DNA of 40,898 nt from Fodinibacter sp038210185 (GTDB taxonomy: Bacteria > Actinomycetota > Actinomycetes > Actinomycetales > Dermatophilaceae), in assembly GCA_038210185.1 (NCBI GenBank), contig JBBQWX010000018.1, positions 1-40,898 on the forward strand, given 5' to 3'. The position numbers and the translations under genes were made by a program. This document shows, piece by piece, positions 1 to 7,502 of the stretch; within the stretch, counting starts at the first letter, position 1, and each line of letters begins with the position of its first letter. Under the pieces are notes generated by a model. That model worked only from the letters and a program-made list of their open reading frames with translations. It searched no databases and was not told the DNA's origin.

Positions 1-1
1 A

Positions 2-376
2 GTGAGCAGCGCCTACCGGCCACCGAAGTCAGTCACCGACTTCGTCACCACCCGAGACGGCACCTGCCGCATGTGGGGCTGCCCCCGCCCCGCCACCAGG
101 TGCGACGTCGACCACGCCCGCCCCTGGCCGGCCGGACCAACCACCCCCACCAACCTCGGAGGGTTGTGCCGCAGGCACCACCGCCTCAAACAACGCCGCC
201 GCTGGACCTACCACCTCGCCCCCGACGGCACCGCCACCTGGACCTCCCCCACCGGCAAGAAACGCGTCACGTCTCCCGACCAGGCCACCCTGCCACCGCC
301 ACCACCAGAACCACCTCGGCAGCCCTCGACGCAACCAGAACGGCCGCTCGTACCAGTGGGGCCTCCGCCGTTCTGA
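2..376 (+). CDS. HNH endonuclease domain protein, DUF222/13E12-repeat type (5' truncated)
   Basis: The reading frame is open from the first bases of the window, so the true start lies outside it. The visible 124 residues are the C-terminal HNH nuclease part: an AYRPP segment, two cysteines spaced as in the family (TCRMWGC), the CDVDHARPW core with its D-H pair, then NLGGLCRRHHRLK. This layout is typical of the actinobacterial DUF222/13E12 family, which occurs in many copies per genome and is often linked to mobile DNA. The tail after about residue 90 is proline-rich and of low complexity. What these proteins cut in the cell is not known. The stop is TGA at 374-376, 24 bases before the end of the convergent methyltransferase remnant. 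Confidence 0.85.
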   Translation: MSSAYRPPKSVTDFVTTRDGTCRMWGCPRPATRCDVDHARPWPAGPTTPTNLGGLCRRHHRLKQRRRWTYHLAPDGTATWTSPTGKKRVTSPDQATLPPPPPEPPRQPSTQPERPLVPVGPPPF

Positions 377-400
377 GGCGAGGTGGGGGCCGGCGTCCGC

Positions 401-1004
401 TCAGGGCGAAGCCACGACCAGGTAGCGCTCGTCGGTGATCTCGCGGCCCCAGAGCGCCGGGTCGGGCAGGTGGCGCACCTCGACCTGCGAGCACGACTCC
501 CCCACGATCTCAGCGCGCCGCTGCGCGGTCAGCCCGGCTCCGGTCGACCAGTCGCCCTCCACGAGCACCAGCCGACCACCCGGGCGGAGCGCCGCCGCCC
601 GACGCCGAACGACCGCAACGGGGTCGGGGAGCGCCCAGAGCACGTGCCGGCACAGCACGACGTCGACGGAGGCCGGTGCCAGCCCCGGGTCAGCCGCCTC
701 ACCGTCGCGCACCGTCACGAGCGCGCGAACCGGCACGGGAACGGCAGCCGCCTTGGCCCCTGCCAGGCGCACCACGGGGGGCGAGAAGAGGGCGTCGACG
801 GCCTACCCCTGCTCGGCGAGCAACAGCGCGAGGGTGCCGGTGCCACAGCCGAGGTCCACGACGTCGGCTGGGGCCGGGGGGCAGCACGCCGATCAGCAGG
901 GTGCGCCAGGCCGCCCGCACCGAGGGGTCGAGCAGCCCGTGGTCCGCGGCCTCGTCGAACGTCGGCGCCTCGGCGTCCCACAACGACCGGTCGGCGAAGC
1001 TCAC
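401..1004 (-). pseudogene. Class I SAM-dependent methyltransferase, frameshifted and with an in-frame stop
   Basis: The N-terminal part (MSFADRSLWDAEAPTFDEAADHG) reads from a GTG at 1004, overlapping the yebC stop as GTGA. The frame is lost in a run of six C on the minus strand (876-881). With one C removed it continues as ADVVDLGCGTGTLALLLAEQG, the SAM-binding motif I of a class I methyltransferase. It then meets an in-frame TAG at 803-805 and resumes downstream with DVVLCRHVLWALPDP and the RPGGRLVLVEGDW motif, ending LVVASP at the TGA. The complete protein would be about 200 residues. Two independent lesions suggest real decay, although homopolymer miscounting could explain the first. The substrate cannot be told from sequence. 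The 4-base overlap suggests that the intact gene was translated together with yebC. Confidence 0.75.
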
Positions 1005-1756
1005 TCCGCGTCGAGCTCCGCGAGCACGTCGTCGGAGATGTCACCGTTGGCGAACACGTCCTGCACGTCGTCGGAGTCCTCGAGCGCCTCGATGACGCGG
1101 ATCATCTTCTTCGCGCCGTCGAGGTCGAGCGGCACCTGGAGGGTGGGCACCCACGAAGCCTCGGCTGAGTCGTAGTCGACGCCGGCCTGCTGCAGTGCGG
1201 TGCGCACGGTCACGAAGTCGGTCGCCTCGGACACGATCTCCCAGGTCTCACCGTTGTCGTTGACCTCCTCGGCGCCGGCGTCGAGCACGACCTCGAGCAG
1301 GTCGTCCTCGCTCTGCTCGGTCTTGGGCACGATGACGACGCCCTTGCGCTCGAAGACATAGCTGACCGAACCGGGGTCGGCCAGGGCGCCGCCGTTGCGG
1401 GTCAGCGCGGTGCGCACCTCGGCGGCGGCGCGGTTGCGGTTGTCGGTGAGGCACTCGATGAGCACGGCGACACCTCCGGGCGCATAGCCCTCGTAGGTGA
1501 TGGTCTCCCAGTCGGCCCCGCCGGCCGTGGCGCCGGAGCCACGCTTGACCGCGTTGTCGATGTTGCTGTTGGGAACCGAGGACTTCTTCGCCTTCTGGAT
1601 GGCGTCGAAGAGGGTCGGGTTGCCCACCGGGTCACCGCCTCCGGAGCGCGCCGCGACCTCGATGTTCTTGATGAGCTTGGCGAACAGCTTGCCCCGCTTG
1701 GCGTCGATCGCCGCCTTCTTGTGCTTGGTGGTCGCCCATTTCGAGTGGCCGCTCAT
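1001..1756 (-). CDS. yebC: YebC/PmpR family protein (probable translation or transcription factor)
   Basis: This is a full-length, 251-residue member of the YebC/TACO1 family. It has the diagnostic N-terminus MSGHSKWATTKHKKAAIDAKRGKLF, then the NIDNAVKRG segment, YEGYAPGGVAVLIECLTDN, and the acidic C-terminal domain. Family members were described as DNA-binding regulators and more recently as ribosome-associated factors that help translate difficult peptide stretches; the sequence does not decide between these. The ATG start is supported by AGAGGGAG eight bases upstream. It overlaps the end of pdxT by four bases (ATGA, 1753-1756). In many actinobacteria ruvCAB follows yebC; here the next gene is a broken methyltransferase, so that synteny is interrupted. 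Confidence 0.95.
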   Translation of the reverse strand: MSGHSKWATTKHKKAAIDAKRGKLFAKLIKNIEVAARSGGGDPVGNPTLFDAIQKAKKSSVPNSNIDNAVKRGSGATAGGADWETITYEGYAPGGVAVLIECLTDNRNRAAAEVRTALTRNGGALADPGSVSYVFERKGVVIVPKTEQSEDDLLEVVLDAGAEEVNDNGETWEIVSEATDFVTVRTALQQAGVDYDSAEASWVPTLQVPLDLDGAKKMIRVIEALEDSDDVQDVFANGDISDDVLAELDAE

Positions 1757-2388
1757 GACTGCTCCCTCTGGTCCTGCGTGGCGGTGTGCTGCCGCACGAT
1801 GTCGACGAACAGCTGGTGCACCCGGTGGTCACCGGTCACCTCGGGGTGGAAGGAGGTGACGAGCAGGTTCCCCTGTCGCGCGGCGACGATCCTACCTGCG
1901 GCGGGGCCGTGCGCCACGCGGGCGAGCACCTGCACGGCCTCCCCGGCGTCCTCGACCCACGGGGCGCGGATGAACACCGCGCGCACCGGCTCCCCGCCGA
2001 GCTCACGGATGTGGAGGTCCTCCTCGAAGGAGTCGACCTGTCGCCCGAAGGCGTTGCGCCGCACGGTGATGTCCAGGCCTCCGAGGGTCTGCTGGTCTGG
2101 CCGGGCGTCGGCGATCCGGTCGGCGAGCAGGATCATCCCGGCGCACGAGCCGTACACCGGAATCCCGTTCGCGATGCGCTCACGCAGCGGCTCCTGCAGC
2201 CCGAAGGCGCGCACCAGCTTGTCCATCGTCGTCGACTCGCCACCGGGGATGACCAGGGCGTCGAGCGCGTCGACCTCCTCGGGCCGGCGCACCGTGGTGG
2301 TGCGGGCCCCGCTGGCCGCCAGCGCCGCGACGTGCTCGCGCACGTCGCCCTGGACCGCGAGGACGCCGATGAGGGGGATGCCGATCAC
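1753..2388 (-). CDS. pdxT: Pyridoxal 5'-phosphate synthase glutaminase subunit PdxT
   Basis: This is the glutaminase half of the DXP-independent PLP synthase; it hydrolyses glutamine and passes ammonia to PdxS. The 211-residue protein has a class I amidotransferase fold: LIGVLAVQGD at the N-terminus, GGESTTM (residues 49-55), the nucleophile Cys82 in GSCAGM, and the His181-Pro-Glu183 pair in SFHPEVTGD. The start is a GTG at 2388, chosen because the family begins one or two residues before IPLIGVLAVQGD; the frame stays open upstream, but that part is unrelated. A TACGCT box lies eight bases before this GTG, which suggests a short or absent leader. pdxS is on the same strand about 4 kb away, separated by plus-strand genes. 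Confidence 0.93.
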   Translation of the reverse strand: MIGIPLIGVLAVQGDVREHVAALAASGARTTTVRRPEEVDALDALVIPGGESTTMDKLVRAFGLQEPLRERIANGIPVYGSCAGMILLADRIADARPDQQTLGGLDITVRRNAFGRQVDSFEEDLHIRELGGEPVRAVFIRAPWVEDAGEAVQVLARVAHGPAAGRIVAARQGNLLVTSFHPEVTGDHRVHQLFVDIVRQHTATQDQREQS

Positions 2389-2396
2389 GAGCCGAC

Positions 2397-2402
2397 AGCG
2401 TA
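2397..2402 (-). promoter_or_regulatory. Putative -10 box of pdxT
   Basis: On the minus strand TACGCT stands eight bases before the GTG of pdxT, and no Shine-Dalgarno sequence is visible. This agrees with the TANNNT -10 element and short spacing of leaderless actinobacterial transcripts. No clear -35 is seen. Confidence 0.4.
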
Positions 2403-2509
2403 CGGCCCGCCTCGCAGGGGGATGGATGCCGTTCATCGGGAGTACGGTCGGAACTGGTCCGCCCGATCGGAGCGGCAGCGGCACCCGAACGAGCACGGAG
2501 GTAGAGCAC

Positions 2510-2773
2510 GTGGCAGCAGGCATCACCCTGGCGGTGATCGGCGCGATCCTCGCCTTCGCCGTCCGAGCCGACCCGTCCGGCATCAACCTGCGCGTCGCGG
2601 GCCTGATCCTTCTGGTCGCAGGCGGGGTGATCATCTGGCACTCGCGCCGCGGCAGCACGCGAGAACGGGTGGTCACGCGGGTTCAGGACTACACCAACCC
2701 CCACGACCTGCGCGGCCCGGTCATCAAGGGCCGCACCGACCGCACCACCATCCAGGACCACGACCAACGGTAG
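2510..2773 (+). CDS. Small membrane protein, DUF6458-like
   Basis: The 87-residue protein starts at GTG 2510, with GGAGG about ten bases upstream (2497-2501). It has two predicted membrane segments: residues 3-17 (AGITLAVIGAILAFAV) and about 25-42 (INLRVAGLILLVAGGVIIW). A charged cytoplasmic tail follows, with RRGSTRERVV and a C-terminal stretch rich in Asp, Arg and Thr. The pattern of one helix, a short acidic loop with DPSGINL, and a second helix matches the DUF6458 family of actinobacterial membrane proteins, whose function is unknown. A TACGGT box at 2443-2448 could be its -10 element. It is divergent from pdxT and is followed by the 18-bp repeat array. Confidence 0.75.
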   Translation: MAAGITLAVIGAILAFAVRADPSGINLRVAGLILLVAGGVIIWHSRRGSTRERVVTRVQDYTNPHDLRGPVIKGRTDRTTIQDHDQR

Positions 2774-2827
2774 GCTCGGCGTCGCTGCGCTCGACCGCGC
2801 GACGGTCCCTACGCCCGCCGCGTGCGC

Positions 2828-2881
2828 CTGAACCTCGTGCCGATCCTGAACCCCGTGCCGATCCTGAACCCCGTGCCGATC
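2828..2881 (+). repeat. 18-bp tandem repeat, three copies
   Basis: Three head-to-tail copies of ctgaaccccgtgccgatc lie at 2828-2845, 2846-2863 and 2864-2881; the first has one mismatch (cctc for cccc). The array sits exactly where the GNAT gene downstream should begin. Each unit carries a GTG, and each puts a TGA into the frame that the GNAT protein uses. Confidence 0.9.
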
Positions 2882-2915
2882 CGTCGACGCGCGGGCCGAC
2901 GACATCGCGGCGCTG

Positions 2916-3398
2916 GTGTCCATCCTTCAGGCACAGCAGCAGGACACCGGTTATCCGGTGCGCTGGCCCCTCCCCTTCCCGGTGGAGGACTTCCTCGTGC
3001 GCGCCGCCGAGCTCGCAGTCTGGGTGGCGAGCGATGACGAGGTCGTGGTGGGCCACGTCGCCCTGACCGACGTGGCGCCGGGCTGGGAGGCGCAGGGGTG
3101 GACCACAGGGACCGGGCTCCCGGCATCCGCACTGGCCGCGGTGTCGGTGATCTTCGTCGACCCGACCACGGCCGGTCGCGGGGTGGGCAGCGCCCTGCTC
3201 AGGACGGCCGTCGACCACGCCCGGTCGCTGGGTCGCACGCCCGTGCTCGACGTGGTCAGCGAGAGCACCCGCGCCGTCGCCCTCTACGCGCGGCACGGAT
3301 GGCGGGTCGTCGGCCGGGCCCGACCGCCCTGGCTGCCACGCGAACGCAACCCGCTGCTGCTCATGGCGCTGCTCGACGGCGAGGGTACGGTCGGTCGC
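2916..3398 (+). CDS. GNAT-family N-acetyltransferase module, N-terminus disturbed and reading in frame into kynureninase
   Basis: The GNAT acetyl-CoA-binding core is clear: VVVGHVAL, then VIFVDPTTAGRGVGSALL (motif A, with the R/G-x-x-G-x-G/A type loop) and STRAVALYARHGWRVVGRA (motif B). The first usable start in this frame is GTG 2916, which leaves the N-terminus short. The usual family opening IRRARADDIAALVSIL is present if one extra C at 2888 is ignored, so a 1-base insertion probably cut the gene off from a GTG start inside the 18-bp repeats. There is also no stop codon before kynU: the open frame runs on to 4637, which would give a 573-residue GNAT-kynureninase fusion. A TANNNT promoter before the kynU ATG argues that kynU is also, or only, expressed alone. 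The acetylated substrate is unknown. Confidence 0.6.
3386..3391 (+). promoter_or_regulatory. Putative -10 box of kynU (leaderless arrangement)
   Basis: TACGGT stands seven bases before the kynU ATG at 3399, and there is no Shine-Dalgarno sequence. The box lies inside the frame that joins the GNAT module to kynU. Confidence 0.5.
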
Positions 3399-4637
3399 AT
3401 GTCGTCAGCACTGACCGAGCGAGCCCGCGAGCTCGACACCGCCCACGCTGCCACCGACCTGCGCGGCCGGTTCCGACTGCCGGCGGGGACGGTCTACCTC
3501 GACGGAAACTCGCTCGGCGCCCTGCCCGCGGGGGTCGCCGAGGCGGTCGCCGACGTGGTGCACCGTCAGTGGGGCAACGACCTCATCGCGAGCTGGAACG
3601 ACGCCGACTGGTGGGGCGCCCCCACCCGGGTCGGGGACCGCATCGGGGCCCTCGTCGGCGCGGCCCCCGGGCAGGTCGTCTGCACCGACTCGACCTCGGT
3701 GAACCTCTACAAGGCGGTCGTCGCCGCGTCCCGGATGCGGCCCGGACGCCGGGTCGTGCTGACCGACCCCGACTCGTTCCCCACCGACCTCTACGTCACC
3801 GATGCCGCCGCCCGGGATGCCGGGCTGGTCGTCGAGCGCGTCTCGCCCGTCGACGCGGTGGCCCGGATGGCCGAGGTCGGCGACGACCTGGTGCTCGCCT
3901 CGTACTCCTCGGTCGACTACCGCACCGGCGAGCTGTGGGACCTGCCGGCCATCACGCGCGCGACCCACGACGTGGGCGCCCTGGCCTGCTGGGACCTCTG
4001 CCACTCCGCCGGGGTGCTCGAGGTCGGGCTCGACGCGCACGAGGCCGACCTCGCCGTCGGCTGCGGGTACAAATACCTCAACGGCGGCCCCGGGGCGCCG
4101 GCGTTCCTCTACGTCGCGCACCGCCACCAGGACGACTTCGACCAGCCGCTCGCCGGGTGGAACGGCCACGCCACGCCGTTCGCGATGGCGCCCGACTACG
4201 TGCCGGCCCCCGGCATCACCCGCGGCCGGGTCGGAACCCCACCGCTGCTCGGCATGCTCGCCCTCGAGGCCGCACTGGCGGCCTACGACGGGGTCGAGAT
4301 CGCGGCGGCCCGCGCACGGTCGCTGTCGCTCACCGGCTACTTCCTCGAGTGCCTCGACGTGCTGCTGCCCGAACTCGAGGTGGCGACCCCGCGCGAACCC
4401 GAGCGCCGCGGCTCACAGGTGAGCGTGCGGCATCCGCAGGCGTATGCCGTCGTGCAGGCCCTCATCGCGCGCGACGTGGTCGGCGACTTCCGCGAGAGCG
4501 ACATCGTGCGGCTGGGGTTCGCGCCGCTCTACCTCACCCACGGCGACGTGCTGCGGGCGGCAGAGCACCTGCGTGCCGTCGTCGAGGCCCGCGAGTACGA
4601 GCGCGATGAGTTCCGCGTCCGCGGCACCGTGACCTGA
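3399..4637 (+). CDS. kynU: Kynureninase
   Basis: This PLP-dependent hydrolase converts L-kynurenine to anthranilate and alanine, or 3-hydroxykynurenine to 3-hydroxyanthranilate, in tryptophan breakdown. The 412 residues match the family length. Recognisable parts are YLDGNSLGALP (33-43), CTDSTSVNLYK (95-105), the SYSSVDYRTGEL strand, the WDLCHSAG segment around 198-204 with the PLP-contacting Asp, and CGYKYLNGGPG with the PLP-binding Lys225. The C-terminal part carries the RGSQVSVRHP motif and the VRLGFAPLYLTH motif. The ATG at 3399 is chosen because kynureninases begin here and a TANNNT box lies seven bases upstream. No tryptophan dioxygenase or kynurenine formamidase is nearby, so the gene stands alone in a plus-strand block inside the pdxST region. 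Confidence 0.93.
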   Translation: MSSALTERARELDTAHAATDLRGRFRLPAGTVYLDGNSLGALPAGVAEAVADVVHRQWGNDLIASWNDADWWGAPTRVGDRIGALVGAAPGQVVCTDSTSVNLYKAVVAASRMRPGRRVVLTDPDSFPTDLYVTDAAARDAGLVVERVSPVDAVARMAEVGDDLVLASYSSVDYRTGELWDLPAITRATHDVGALACWDLCHSAGVLEVGLDAHEADLAVGCGYKYLNGGPGAPAFLYVAHRHQDDFDQPLAGWNGHATPFAMAPDYVPAPGITRGRVGTPPLLGMLALEAALAAYDGVEIAAARARSLSLTGYFLECLDVLLPELEVATPREPERRGSQVSVRHPQAYAVVQALIARDVVGDFRESDIVRLGFAPLYLTHGDVLRAAEHLRAVVEAREYERDEFRVRGTVT

Positions 4638-4665
4638 GCCACCCGGGCGACCCGCCGATCGGCAG

Positions 4666-4671
4666 TACCGT
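4666..4671 (+). promoter_or_regulatory. Putative -10 box of the SulP gene
   Basis: TACCGT is six bases before GTG 4678. A GGAGGG also touches the start codon, but it is too close to act as a normal ribosome binding site. Confidence 0.45.
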
Positions 4672-4677
4672 CGGAGG

Positions 4678-6396
4678 GTGACCCGCCCGACCTGGCGTCA
4701 GCGGATCGCCGGCCTCGCCCCCGGGCTCGTCGTGCTGCGGGACTACCGGCGAGGCTGGTTGCGCGCCGACCTGGTCGCCGGCCTGACGGTCGGCGCCATG
4801 CTCATCCCCCAGTCGATGGCCTACGCCGAGCTGGCCGGGATGCCGCCCGAGTACGGCTTCTACGCGGTCCTCGCCCCGCTCGTCGTCTACACCGTGGTCG
4901 GGACGAGCCGGCACCTGGGCGTCGGACCCGAGCCCGGCACCGCGATCCTGGCGGCGACCGGGGTCGGCGCGATCGCGGGGGGTGACCCCGCCCGCTATGT
5001 GACGCTCATGGCCGGGCTTGCACTGGTCGTGGGGTCGATCGCCGTCCTCGGCGCCATCGCCCGGCTCGGGTTCATCGCCTCGGTGCTCTCCAAGCCGGTC
5101 CTCGTCGGCTACATCACGGGTGTCGGGCTCACCCTGCTCAGCAGCCAGATCGCCGCGTTCACCGGGGTGTCGATCGAGGCGGACCGGTTCTTCCCGCGGG
5201 TCGCGGAGCTCCTCCGCGAGCTGGGCGACGTCGACCCCGCCACGCTTCCCGTGGGTGTGGCGTCTCTTGCTCTCGTGCTCGTCCTGCGACGGGTCGCCCC
5301 GCAGGTGCCCGGTGCCCTCATCGCCGTCGCGCTGGCCACTCTCGTGGTCTGGCTGCTCCCCGGAGAGGAGCCGGTGGTCCCGGTCGTCGGGGAGATCCCG
5401 CGAGGCCTGCCCACCCCTGCCCTGCCCGCCGTGACGTACGACGACATCGTTCGGCTGCTCCCGGTGGCGGCCGGGATCGTCCTGGTCGGGTTCACCGACA
5501 ACGTCCTGACGGCCCGCTCGATCGCCGCGCGGCACGGCTACCGGATCGACCCCAACCGCGAGCTCCTCGCCCTCGGCCTGACCAACCTCTCGGCCGGGGT
5601 CTCCCAGGGCTTTGCGGTGTCCTCGAGCGCCAGTCGCACCGCCGTGCCGGCATCACTGGGCAGCCGGACCCAGCTCGTCTCGCTCGTCGCCGGGTCGGTC
5701 GTGGTGGCCACCCTGCTCGTTCTCAGCCCGGTGCTCGGGCAGATCCCTCGCGCCGCGCTGGCCGCGGTCATCGTCTCGGCGGCGCTGGCGATCATCGACG
5801 TGCCCGGCTACCTCGCGCTCTGGCGGGCCAGCCGTGAGGAGGCGGTGCTGGCGGTGGCCGCGGCCCTCGGGGTGATCGTCTTCGACGTCCTCGTCGGGGT
5901 GCTGCTCGCGGTGAGCCTGTCGATCGTCGTGGCCCTCGGCCGGATCGCCCGCCCGCACGACGCCGTGCTCGGGGACCGGCCCGAGCTCGACGGCTGGGTC
6001 GAGGTCGATGTCCACCCCGGCGCCCGCACCGAGCCCGGTCTGCTGGTCTACCGCTTCGATGCACCGCTGTTCTTCCTGAACATCGAACGCTTCCGCGCGC
6101 GGGTGCTCGAGGTGCTGGCGGCCAACCCCGGTCGCGAGGACTGGCTGGTCCTGGACTTCGAGGGCATCGGTCGGCTGGACGCCTCGGCGCTCGACGGTCT
6201 GGCCGACCTGATGGAGCAGCTCGAGGCGAACGGCATCGCCGAGGTGGCCGTCGCGCGCGCCAACGAGGACGTCGTGCAGCGGCTGCGCAAGGTCGAGCTG
6301 CTCGAACCACAGGGCACGGTGCGGAACTACCCGACGATCAACGCGGCCGTGCGCGACTTCCGGCAGTCGCGAGACACGAACGCCCCACGGGACTGA
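4678..6396 (+). CDS. SulP-family anion transporter with C-terminal STAS domain
   Basis: The 572-residue integral membrane protein belongs to the SLC26/SulP family, which moves sulfate, bicarbonate, chloride or other anions. The family signature PQSMAYAELAGMPPEYGFYA occurs at about residues 43-62, with the conserved GTSRHLGVGPEPGTAIL (about 78-95) in the substrate region. About ten to twelve hydrophobic helices run to residue 420. A STAS domain follows (about 445-560), with FDAPLFFLNIERF and VLDFEGIGRLDASALDGL. The substrate cannot be read from sequence: no carbonic anhydrase or sulfate-assimilation gene is adjacent. The GTG start follows a TACCGT box by six bases, suggesting a leaderless message. 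It is the last gene of the plus-strand block and converges on pdxS. Confidence 0.93.
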   Translation: MTRPTWRQRIAGLAPGLVVLRDYRRGWLRADLVAGLTVGAMLIPQSMAYAELAGMPPEYGFYAVLAPLVVYTVVGTSRHLGVGPEPGTAILAATGVGAIAGGDPARYVTLMAGLALVVGSIAVLGAIARLGFIASVLSKPVLVGYITGVGLTLLSSQIAAFTGVSIEADRFFPRVAELLRELGDVDPATLPVGVASLALVLVLRRVAPQVPGALIAVALATLVVWLLPGEEPVVPVVGEIPRGLPTPALPAVTYDDIVRLLPVAAGIVLVGFTDNVLTARSIAARHGYRIDPNRELLALGLTNLSAGVSQGFAVSSSASRTAVPASLGSRTQLVSLVAGSVVVATLLVLSPVLGQIPRAALAAVIVSAALAIIDVPGYLALWRASREEAVLAVAAALGVIVFDVLVGVLLAVSLSIVVALGRIARPHDAVLGDRPELDGWVEVDVHPGARTEPGLLVYRFDAPLFFLNIERFRARVLEVLAANPGREDWLVLDFEGIGRLDASALDGLADLMEQLEANGIAEVAVARANEDVVQRLRKVELLEPQGTVRNYPTINAAVRDFRQSRDTNAPRD

Positions 6397-6438
6397 GGCG
6401 CCTGACCCGCAGGGCCGCCGGAGCCCGTGCAGGCCCTG

Positions 6439-7341
6439 CTACCAGCCGCGCTCGGCCAGGCGGTGCGGCTCGGGGATCTCGTCGACGTTGATGCCGACCA
6501 TGGCCTCGCCGAGGCCGCGCGACACCTTGGCGATGACGTCGGGGTCGTCGTGGAAGGTGGTGGCCTTGACGATCGCCTCGGCGCGCTGCACGGGGTTGCC
6601 CGACTTGAAGATGCCCGACCCCACGAAGACGCCTTCGGCGCCGAGCTGCATCATCATCGCGGCGTCGGCCGGGGTGGCGATGCCCCCGGCGGTGAAGAGC
6701 ACGACGGGCAGCTTGCCGGCCTCCGCGACCTCCTTGACGAGGTCGAAGGAGGCCTGCAGCTCCTTGGCCGCGACGTACAGCTCGTCCTCGGGGAGGTTCT
6801 GCAGGTGGCGGATCTGCTGGCGGATACGGCGCATGTGCGTGGTCGCGTTGGACACGTCGCCGGTGCCGGCCTCGCCCTTGGAGCGGATCATCGCCGCCCC
6901 CTCGCCGATCCGGCGCAGTGCCTCGCCCAGGTTGGTGGCGCCACACACGAAGGGCACCGTGAAGGCCCACTTGTCGATGTGGTTGGCGTAGTCAGCCGGG
7001 GTCAGCACCTCGGACTCGTCGATGTAGTCGACACCCAGGCTCTGCAGCACCTGCGCCTCGACGAAGTGCCCGATGCGGGCCTTGGCCATGACCGGGATGG
7101 AGACGGTCTCGACGATGCGGTCGATCATGTCGGGGTCGCTCATGCGGGACACGCCGCCCTGGGCGCGGATGTCGGCCGGCACCCGCTCGAGGGCCATCAC
7201 CGCCACGGCACCGGCGTCCTCGGCGATTGTGGCCTGCTCGGCGTTGACGACGTCCATGATGACCCCGCCCTTGAGCATCTCGGCCATGCCGCGCTTGACG
7301 CGGGTCGTGCCGGTGCCCTGGGCGCTGCTCTGCTCACTCAT
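6439..7341 (-). CDS. pdxS: Pyridoxal 5'-phosphate synthase lyase subunit PdxS
   Basis: PdxS condenses ribose 5-phosphate, glyceraldehyde 3-phosphate and ammonia from PdxT to form PLP; the family assembles as a dodecamer of TIM barrels. The 300-residue protein is full length: VKRGMAEMLKGGVIMDV (15-31), Lys87 in IPVMAKARIGH (the residue that forms the ribose adduct), SEVLTPAD, the phosphate-binding GEAGTGDVSNATTHMRRI with the second catalytic lysine just before it, and FTAGGIATPADAAMMMQLGAEGVFVGSGIF. The ATG at 7341 is preceded by TACACT six bases away, a strong leaderless signature. It converges with the SulP gene (42 bases between ends) and lies after the LemA-like gene on the same strand. 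Confidence 0.97.
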   Translation of the reverse strand: MSEQSSAQGTGTTRVKRGMAEMLKGGVIMDVVNAEQATIAEDAGAVAVMALERVPADIRAQGGVSRMSDPDMIDRIVETVSIPVMAKARIGHFVEAQVLQSLGVDYIDESEVLTPADYANHIDKWAFTVPFVCGATNLGEALRRIGEGAAMIRSKGEAGTGDVSNATTHMRRIRQQIRHLQNLPEDELYVAAKELQASFDLVKEVAEAGKLPVVLFTAGGIATPADAAMMMQLGAEGVFVGSGIFKSGNPVQRAEAIVKATTFHDDPDVIAKVSRGLGEAMVGINVDEIPEPHRLAERGW

Positions 7342-7347
7342 GCCGCA

Positions 7348-7353
7348 AGTGTA
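7348..7353 (-). promoter_or_regulatory. Putative -10 box of pdxS (leaderless)
   Basis: TACACT on the minus strand is followed by six bases and then the pdxS ATG. There is no Shine-Dalgarno sequence. This is the best -10 match of the window's leaderless-type starts. Confidence 0.6.
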
Positions 7354-7366
7354 GGTCGACGTCCGG

Positions 7367-7502
7367 ACCCCCCGGGCCATCGTCCGGCAGGGTCGGGACG
7401 CCGCTCAGGAGGCCAGGGCCGGCGGCAGCTCGTCACCCCCCGGGCCATCGTCCGGCAGAACCGGGACGCCGCTCAGGAGGCCAGAGCCGGCGGCAGCTCG
7501 TC
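7367..7502 (-). repeat. 68-bp tandem duplication at the 3' end of the LemA-like gene
   Basis: Bases 7367-7434 and 7435-7502 are two copies of one 68-bp unit with only a few mismatches (gggt/aacc in the middle and cagggcc/cagagcc). The copy at 7435-7502 contains the real C-terminal codons and the stop at 7473-7475. The other copy is a spare 3' end lying between the gene and pdxS. Confidence 0.9.
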
